Shown here one piece after another: positions 55,711 through 64,000 of a stretch of DNA of 64,000 nucleotides; the first letter of the stretch is position 1, and every line of letters begins with the position of its first letter. The stretch is from Liolophura sinensis. Taxonomy: Eukaryota > Mollusca > Polyplacophora > Chitonida > Chitonidae. Position numbers and translations under genes: made by a program. Under the pieces are notes generated by a model, which worked only from the letters and a program-made list of their open reading frames with translations, had not been told where the DNA came from and did no database searches. The stretch spans positions 71,080,028 through 71,144,027 of the forward strand of contig NC_088295.1 in NCBI RefSeq assembly GCF_032854445.1, in the 5' to 3' direction.

Positions 55711-58700
55711 GACACAGCTATATGACTACCTCGATTTCACAAATAACTTATACTCATTGCTAGTTCAGTCACCTTCCTGAAGACGTTTTGTTGAATATTC
55801 TTAACTGACAGAACATTTTTTATAGTAATATAACATATAACAAGATCTAAGAAATGTTACAATGCGAGAGATATGTACGCCAAATACGTAAAAATTAAAA
55901 CTATGCCCCTTGCCGTCGAGGGCCCGTTCTAAGAACGATAAGTTCAAGACAATTGCATTCTTGAAAATGATGAACATCTTTTCTTTTTACACAAGACTGG
56001 GCAATTTTTACGACTTACATATGTAAGTGAACAATAGACACACACATGACTTTGTCTCATTAATTTACTTTTATTCTCGACGTGTGCCCTAATATTTTCA
56101 TACCAGTTTCGTTTGTGTTCGCTTACCAAAGTTATTTTAACCGTCCTTTAAACACTAATGTCTTTATTTTTGTACGAGCGACATTTTCATCTGTTCTCTC
56201 ATAGGAATTATTGAAGATGCACACGAAATTACCATGCCACTTCAGTGTTCAAAACAATGGTGTAAGTACGACCAATGACCCTCCTGTATTCTATGAATGT
56301 GTGATAATAAGCATGTTATAGGTTAGATCTGGGCATAGGCGGAGAAGGCTTGTGCAGTCGTATAAGCTGATGTTTATCATCAAGACAGCTTTGCCACTTG
56401 GGACTGAAGGGGAAAGGTGTGTGAGCCGAGGTGGAGTGCACCCTGTGATCTTTGTAAGCCAGCTGAAGTTTTGACAAGACACTCTCTTTATGAGTGACAC
56501 CGAGTGCGCTCTCCCGGCCCTCCATTCAGAGGCGCTCTATCCATCACTACAGCTATGTTAACTTGGCTCTGGGGAATCCGGGATACGCCTTGATGATCCA
56601 TCAAACGCCGTGTGTCTTCATATTTTCTGTCTAGGTACTCTTGCTAGTCGTTCATTTTTTTAAGGCCGACTCTGAGAGTTACCCATGAGATTCTGTCCCC
56701 CCGGGTATTTCGTATACCCTCTCTTCGATCGCCTTAAAGGCTAGGAACATGGTTGTGTGTGCAGTCTTTGGATTTGGTCTCATCGCCACCCTTAATATTT
56801 TGTGAATCGCGACTTCTAAACAAAAAGAATTCTTGATCGGAGTCCAGACTTCTGGCACCAGAAATATTATTACGCTGAAGGGGCAGGAAGGGCGTTTTGT
56901 CTCCCGTATACATTGGGAGGTCTTCGGGACTATACCAATCTGTATACCCGGTACGTATAGAGCCCAAGATGCCAGGGGTGTGCCGGGCTGTCCCCAAACG
57001 GAACACAGTCATTACACAGTCATCCCATCATTGAACATAGACTTCCCACGCCAACCAAACTGTACGGAATGCTTATCAGCATAATTCAGCATATATCTTT
57101 CACACACTATTATCATTTATCGACAGAAGCGGTCAAAGCATATTTACATTGTCGCCTCGTTTATGCTTAGGATTTTTCTTGAATGCCACTAGTTTTATAA
57201 AAAAAAGTATGCGATGAATTTAGTGTATACGTAATTTGTAAGAATAATCTGGGCTTGCGTGTCCAGACAACTCAGTTAAGGCCAATAACGCATTGTGACA
57301 TGTGCCATCGACAAAGTTGGATGGTGACGAGATCCCCGTGGTCGCCATAGAGTCGTGTCCAGGATTCCCATCAGGCACAGAGGTTCCCATTGCAGACTAG
57401 GATTCAGCCATAAATATTGATCATGTCCAACCTATTCATGAATACTTTTGTGATTAAGTGGTATACACTTTTACATTTGAGGAGACAAGTGAACCAAACT
57501 GGAGAATAGAATCAAACTTCGTATATATCTTTCAAGTATGTATTGGTGGACATGAGATAACACGAGACAACCAGTTTATATGCAGTTACATAAACAGCAA
57601 AAAGCCACACGTAGATGTTATACCACTCCCTCACCGACATGTTGTCAAGGAATATTATTTATAAATCTGGGAAGTTTTGTTATACGGTTTAACAAGGCAG
57701 TTCATGCTGTGGTCAGAAAGTTCACCTTTTGTTTGCTAATAACGTTGTCAAGCGAGCATTTTGTGGTGTAGGTGTAAACAAATATTGTATTTTTAATTCA
57801 AATATATGAAAATTTATGATATGCTTTCATGAACGGAGCAACCTACGCTGTGTTTGAAGTACACAAATAGCTAATTGTTTATTTGCTGATGACGTTGTGC
57901 AGCGAGCGTTTGTAGTGAAGGTGTTTGTTCACATAATGTGTATGACTTTGGAAGAATAGCGTCTGTTAGAATCCTGAAGTCTTGACAGACATTCCTCTCA
58001 TCAATCAGCAGTACGTGTCATGGGAAACTAGTTCGAACAGTGTACACGTCAGCCTGGTAAAGGTAAGTCGATATTACCCGGTTTACCACAAGACTATCAA
58101 ATGATCTATCCTGTTCACTGCTGCACATGAAAAGAAAATGTAATATAGCTTTTCAGCGAGGAAAGTTTTCGTCTAGAGTACCATTAGTGAGTACTCACTA
58201 GGGACCACGGTGCGAGCAGTCAGTGGCCCTATGAGCTCGCATTTCGTTATTCCAGATAGTTCACACTGACCAACATATTTACGGTGGATAGTTTGATGTA
58301 GAAGAAGAGGTTACCCATCTGGATTGAAGACATGGTTTTTCGTGTGATGTGTGACACTGAGATTCACATTCTTCACATAAAGTAATTATGGCCGTCTGTC
58401 TTTTTTCAGCATCGATTTCAATTATTCCTTCCAGAATAAAGAAAAAGAATACGACAGTATTTTTTTTATTAATTTATTAATTTTTTATAACTTAAATATT
58501 ATACTGTCGTACATACAATATTTACAATCACCAAAAGATATGTATCATAAGCAAGACAATTATCAAAATTTAGCCTCAATAACGTTTTGTAAAGTTGTGA
58601 GCAGCCACTCCGAGAGTAAATCATCGTCGACAGAACTGACTCTAATGCCGTCAAGTAAATAAATGAAGTGGGCCTAAATACCTAATTAAGGAAGCAGTCT

Positions 58701-60330
58701 GTTTGAGCTATCGTTTCGAACTTGATTTTAAGATATTGTGGAAATATGAATGACCAAACATAAACGTCAAGTAATTAACTGAAACATTCTAGTCTAAACA
58801 AACAGACTTGATCCATCAGTTTATTAATGATGGTTCGAAGGTTTCGTTTACGTCTTGCTGCAAGTATTATGTTATCTCCGAATGATTCATGGATGAAATC
58901 CTTTAGTTGCCTTTTTCTTCGTTGAGAGAAACTGTACGTGAGCATTAATTCTTGATTTTTTATTTACCTTTATTCGACTGAATATAACAAGTATATTTCA
59001 CATTTTAAAGATCAAGAATGATTTGGTCATGTAAAACCCTAATAATTTGCCTGTTATTTTACCATTATCTTCGATTTAAAGTCCAAGCACAATGCTGGAA
59101 ATGCGTACATTTAATATTAATGGCATAGAGAAATCTGATAACGTATATCTTGATGTAACCGAACTAAAAATAATCCAAGCATAAACGTGTAATTGCATAG
59201 GTTCCAGAAAATGAAAAATGGATGTAATTAATTAAACGTAAGTTACTTTCTTCTACATGGCCCACAAATATTAACCTTTATTTCATCTGTTTGCAAAATT
59301 TCCAAATTTGAGTAATATCTGAAAAAAAAATAGCACAGAAGAGACCACCCTATGATTGCTGTTGATTCACATTTAATAAAGTCGACAAAACTCAAAACTT
59401 TCTCACTGGTTCATTGATCATGTCATTGCAAACTGCTATGTTATGCACTTTGTTGTTGTTAATCAAGCTTGCAATGAATATTGACTTATGACTTTGTCCA
59501 CATATGTACTAAATCAAGTAATAAGAGCCAATGCAAAACAAGAATACAACATTACTGGCAGTGACATTGGAGCATTTTCCTCAGATCGTACATATATCAA
59601 GCCAAACGTCGACAGAAGCATTACTTCGTAGGTACTTCGTAGAGTTTATCTAGACGATTGTCATCTGTCTTATGTCTCAAAATACATCATAGCCGAGAAT
59701 GGCCGTGACTGTGGTGTGAGTTTTATTGACATAGTGGATGGTGAAGGGGTCTAATGTATAATGCACGGACTCGGGCTCTTGACTCAGGCATGGAATGGCG
59801 GCCACCAGGAAACCGTCTTGTTTTCGTACACTGGAGAATGGGGCATAGCTCTACTCCTCTTCAAAGCGGCATGATCCCGCGGGGAATTGCACAACTTCAT
59901 CTGTGTTTACACGATTGTGTAGGCACGGGCAACCAGCGCGGTTTATCTACCTCTAGTCACTTAACAAATTCCGTATGTCACTTATTTCAGTTATTCCTGT
60001 CGAAAACAAAGGTTTCTAAAGCTCGTTACAAGTGTAGCGATTTTTGGTTGAAGCTGTTTACGTTACTCAGGGGGAGATAACGCCGTCAGGATTGCTTAAA
60101 AACACTTCCTGTAACATTACGAACGTTGTGGGAATTTCCCGAAGCTATCGTGGGCCAAATGTCTGTGCTTAGGTGCTAAGTAGAAATACTTGAGCCTGTC
60201 CATAATACTGAGGTATGGCAGTGGATATGTACGAGTAAACATACAATGTTAACTCGCTATGAAGAGTGTAAATTATTGTTGAAATATTCTGTCATTTTGG
60301 TCTGATAATATTCATTTTGGTCCGATAACA
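55711..60330. other. Non-coding stretch
   Basis: No gene, RNA or repeat family was recognised. Open frames up to 108 aa (59754-60080, +) have no identifiable domain. The bases just before 60331 may belong to the Penelope-like element. Confidence 0.5.
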
Positions 60331-61140
60331 TTCAAAAATTTACTAGACGCTCTAATACACATACCGTATAAGGACATATCTACTTGGGATTTCTCCACTC
60401 TCTATACTACGATTCCCCACACGGATGTAAGATATAGAATTTCATCACTAACTGCTTCGGTGTTTAATAAAACCGGTCACCGGTATATTAAGGCCAGAGG
60501 CAACAAAGCTTTCTTTAATTCCAACACATACAAGGGTAACCATTCATGGGCTGTTTCCATGTTCATAGAGTTGCTTAAATTTCTCATTAATAATACCTTT
60601 GTGCAATTCGGGGAAACCATATATCAACAGGTATTCCGGGTACAAATTGTGACCCCCTTTTGGCCCACCTATACCTGTTCTCATATTCAAGATGTGTCGG
60701 CTTTAAACAATCGGTATATAGCAAAGACTGTGAAAGACATTTTTCCTCCTTTGCTAGATTTAAAGTAAGCCACAGACTCTCATACATCTTATTTGGACCT
60801 ATATATTGTATGAAGACCAAAACGGTTTCCTCTCTCGCAGACTTTACGCCAAGAGGGATGGTTTCATATCTCGCGTGTACGTATCTCGCCTTGTAGCATT
60901 TGTTAGATCCTGCGTGTTGTGTGACGATTTTAATCAACGTCACAAGTTGTTACTGCAAAAACTAGTGTGTCAAGGATAGTCCTTCAAACGCATAACACTA
61001 CAGGTTTCTAAGGTTTACAATGAGTATAACTGTCTTGTAAGTGAATGTGGACAGAGCATGCAGAATCTCTGGCGCTCTGCTTCATGATTCTGTCTAATTC
61101 CGCTTAACCCCGGTCTAGGGGGAAGTATACTCATCGTGTT
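60331..61140 (+). mobile_element. Penelope-like retroelement, decayed reverse transcriptase fragment
   Basis: The reading frame from 60331 gives DISTWDFSTLYTTIPH, a palm motif of Penelope-like reverse transcriptases, then KAFFNSNTYKG and FVQFGETIYQQV. After a frameshift near 60630 comes GIPGTNCDPLLAHLYLFSYS, where family members normally have GIPMGTN. The catalytic YxDD segment is missing through deletion. Later pieces in other frames read VAFVRSCV, DDFNQRHKLLLQKLVCQG and LVSECGQSMQNL, matching the thumb-side region. No GIY-YIG endonuclease was identified. Clearly a dead copy. Confidence 0.85.
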
Positions 61141-64000
61141 GAATTAGGGCGCCAAGTTGGGGTACATCTTTAGTTATCGACAACTGATATTGTAATATGG
61201 TACACGATTAGAATACTAATTTCACTAACGTTATGCATCGTTTTAAGGAATTAGCCTTGCGTTTTTGTTGACCTGGAACGTCCTTATTGGTTGACGGCTG
61301 GTATGCGAATGTTTCGACGCATAGATTAAAAAGTTTTCTTTTGAAACCTTATTGACACTTTTCTTTAGAAACATGTCTCATCGCTTTACTCTCAAACACT
61401 TCCCTCGGAACTGTTTGTTTAGAAACTGATACACACTATACGCATGTTCAGAATTCAATTCCCGCGATTGGTATTCAAAACATCAGGTTACCAACTGATA
61501 AACATGCTTAGTGACCCACCTAAATACCGTTTGCAGCCACTGATCACACTCTCAAATGATGTTCGGAGTTCGAATCCCCCCTCCTTCATAACAGGAACTG
61601 TTGGTGATGATGATTTGTGTTGAGAGTTGTTCCATTCTATGAGCGCCAAGGCTAGATGTAAATTCACTTCAAGCAAGCACCACTCCCCAACCTAACACAA
61701 GCAACTCAACAGACCTACATGCATTGTACTCCAGCAATAGCTTTAATTTCCCATTGCCGACAGTTCCTTCTGGTGACTCCTCCACCTGTTTTTCCGACGT
61801 GCACAGCTTGTTCATTAAGTCTATCATCCTTGATGATCATCCATAGTGAATAACAGATCCGGCATATGGCAATTGTCAGTTGACGAACGACCGTTAATGG
61901 TCGAATTAACATGTGTGTATTTACACATAATCAGGACAAGCTGTTCAATGAGATTCACTCGTGGCGAAAGCTACTAGACACAAAACGTGTCCACAGTATT
62001 TAATCAACAGTGATGATGGGAGATTAGAAGAACAAGTCAAGGGGTGTTACAGGGCAGATAAACAAATCCAGTTACTGACTGGTTTTGATCCAATATACAC
62101 AGTATGGGATTTGTGACGATCTCATGTCCCTTTGAATATCGTGGTTTAATAATATACAAAAGTAACACAAAATTGTAGAATAAATACTGAATAAAATTCA
62201 TGGTTTATTTTATTATTTCTTTCTCACTAGCTTGTAACTGACATTGTGTGCACCTTACCAAATTTTCGAAAATGTGCCTCAAATAGAATGTATAGAGTTG
62301 TGGAAAAGACAAACTTAATCGCGCATGTCTTTGGGAAGCTGTCACTTCCCGTCATTAGTTCATCCCATGCAATCATCTGAGAAATGGGTGGCGAGCCATG
62401 ATGCGGCCGAACCCGTGTGGTCTCGTCATTACCCCGCGAGAAGCTCACAAGTTGCGCGTGAGGCGCTTTCTGTCATGGCGAACAGATGGGCGCTCCTGCC
62501 ACATGCCGCCCTGCCGCAGATGTACGCAGAAGCTGCTTCTCGCTTTTTCTGCCTTATTTACCAAACTTCCTGTGAGTCGAGCATTTGCTAATTTTCTACA
62601 AGGCTTGCTGAGAACAACTGGTGCTGAAACCCGTTAAGAATTTAGGCGTGTGAGCTGCCCTCCGCATCCCACTCCTCCAGGTCCTTTACACAGAGAATGT
62701 CTTATGGAAATATGCTTCCACGCAAGTACACATATATACTGGTTATAAGACGATTACATCGCACAGACAATATACCGAATTCTCAGATCTCTGCTAATAA
62801 TCATCGAACTGGTACACTGTCACCTAAGGGCAACTGATTGACTCTGGAGCCGAATCTTATTTTCGTCATACATCACCTGATATTGTTTGCTGATAAATTT
62901 TATGTTCACATGATTGAAATAATATCAAAGCAGAAATATAAACTTGCCATAAGATTTAATCAATGATGATGCCCCATACAGCGAATGTAGCGTAGCATGT
63001 AGTGTTTATTGGTTGTATTGGCTTTTGTGTAAGGCTTCTATAAGACCTTAAAAGTTTACAAAGCCACACAGATCTGTATCGTTCAAAGTTTAATTCCGAA
63101 TTAAAGCAAGAAATGTATTGATTTATTACTTCTTCCCCGTTTGTAATAACTGGGCTTCATGTTTTTGTTCTTTGTTAATGTCTTTTCTTGAATTACTTTC
63201 TGCAAAGCATCTTCCACACTTTAAATAAGAAATTTCTAAATATCACCAGCAATACGTTAACACAAGAACACTTCCGGTTGACTACATTAAAGTGTCTCAC
63301 GGTTTTTCCATGTAGCATATCAACACAAAACGACTCAATAATTTCCAGTAAATTTTTCATAACAGGCGTAAATCGAATTGGTAAAAGTATTTCTTGACTG
63401 TAAGGAGACTCTATTTGTTCAAGTTTGTTCCACTTTATTTTCAATTAAAACACTTATAAATATTATTCGGTTTCACCTTCAAATTTTTTTTTTATATCAT
63501 TTTGTTCAGTTTTTTTACCTTGTCGGAATTGCTTTATGTATCCAGAGATATAAATTAGTACACCATATCGCGGATAGCGTACTGAGGCTATATAAAGGCC
63601 AAAATATATGCACAGCTGTATATTCAGTTTGAGCCTAGCGAGAATCCATAGATGCAAACATTTAAGATGAATTTAAATAAACCACGAAACATTGAAAACA
63701 AACGGTTGGCATCAAGTGGATGAAGATTCCACCGTATGAGATAGGGAGTCTGGAGGTCTGGCTCAGCTCTCCACCGACTCTTCTACTAATATTTACCGGA
63801 ATTGTACCATGTTTATTTGAACAGGTGCAAACAAGTCACTTTGCAGGAGAAATCTGCCAGAATCGACAGCTGACTTTTGAGGCTATTTGCATGTTCCCCA
63901 ATCACCATCGCGGACCACCGACTTGTCTTTAAGCCCATAGCAGCCAGTGAACCCCCCACCTGCATTGACCATGCCGTTTGTAGCCCACAGCTACCTACAT
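61141..64000. other. Non-coding stretch at the end of the window
   Basis: No gene was recognised. A B-box-like GAGTTCGAATCCCCC at about 61567-61581 is not accompanied by an A box. Overlapping open frames at 62325-62637 and 63188-63657 are on both strands and look like chance. Confidence 0.5.

Noticed and set aside
61560..61585. tRNA gene suggested by GAGTTCGAATCCCCC
   Set aside because: No cloverleaf can be formed with the upstream bases.

Overview
This is a 64 kb stretch of an AT-rich animal nuclear genome. The split homeobox genes with GT-AG introns of 2-6 kb, many decayed SINE-like elements, Penelope-like retroelement debris and several satellite arrays all point to a metazoan. The main short interspersed element (tail of AAATAAAT units, body carrying the CGTACTC-AAGAATATTTCACTTATAC block) is one I associate with molluscs and brachiopods. 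A lophotrochozoan, probably a mollusc, is therefore my best guess; this is inference, not proof.

Only two protein-coding genes can be supported, and both are Mox (Meox) homeobox genes. Mox copy A is on the + strand: exons 7020-7275, 13385-13560 and 15872-16054, about 204 aa. Mox copy B is on the - strand: exons 47202-46797, 42125-41956 and 38915-38724, 255 aa. They point at each other (tail to tail) with about 22.7 kb between their stop codons. Their introns lie at the same two positions and phases (phase 1 before the homeodomain, phase 0 between homeodomain residues 44 and 45). Their homeodomains are identical at 57 of 60 residues, and both carry the same conserved block after the homeodomain. 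The N-terminal regions are very different: copy B keeps a long Ser/Gly/Tyr-rich region, while copy A is shortened and seems to carry a pair of compensating frameshifts. This is a locally duplicated, inverted Mox pair that looks old but selectively maintained.

Layout: 1-6.9 kb holds repeats (a 36-bp minisatellite, four SINE copies) and then the copy A upstream region with a TATA box. 7.0-16.6 kb is Mox A. 16.6-38 kb is the region between the genes. It contains a mariner-type MITE (about 18.82-19.41 kb), SINE remnants, a GC-rich islet near 24.3-24.8 kb, a (TAA)n microsatellite, a tRNA-derived SINE, and a 2.3-kb satellite block (30.85-33.18 kb) made of 55-, 57- and 109-bp units. 37.9-47.2 kb is Mox B. 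47.2-64 kb has no recognisable gene: it holds tRNA-derived SINE-like pieces, a dispersed repeat family also seen in the region between the genes and in a Mox A intron, a 20-bp tandem array and at least three fragments of Penelope-like reverse transcriptase elements.

Both Mox products are expected to be nuclear DNA-binding factors of mesoderm or muscle patterning, by analogy with the family. Candidate cis-regulatory clusters (paired CACGTG E-boxes, CRE-like TGACGTCA and TAATTA cores) occur in the first intron of each gene. Most short open frames in the window are non-coding noise or satellite-derived.
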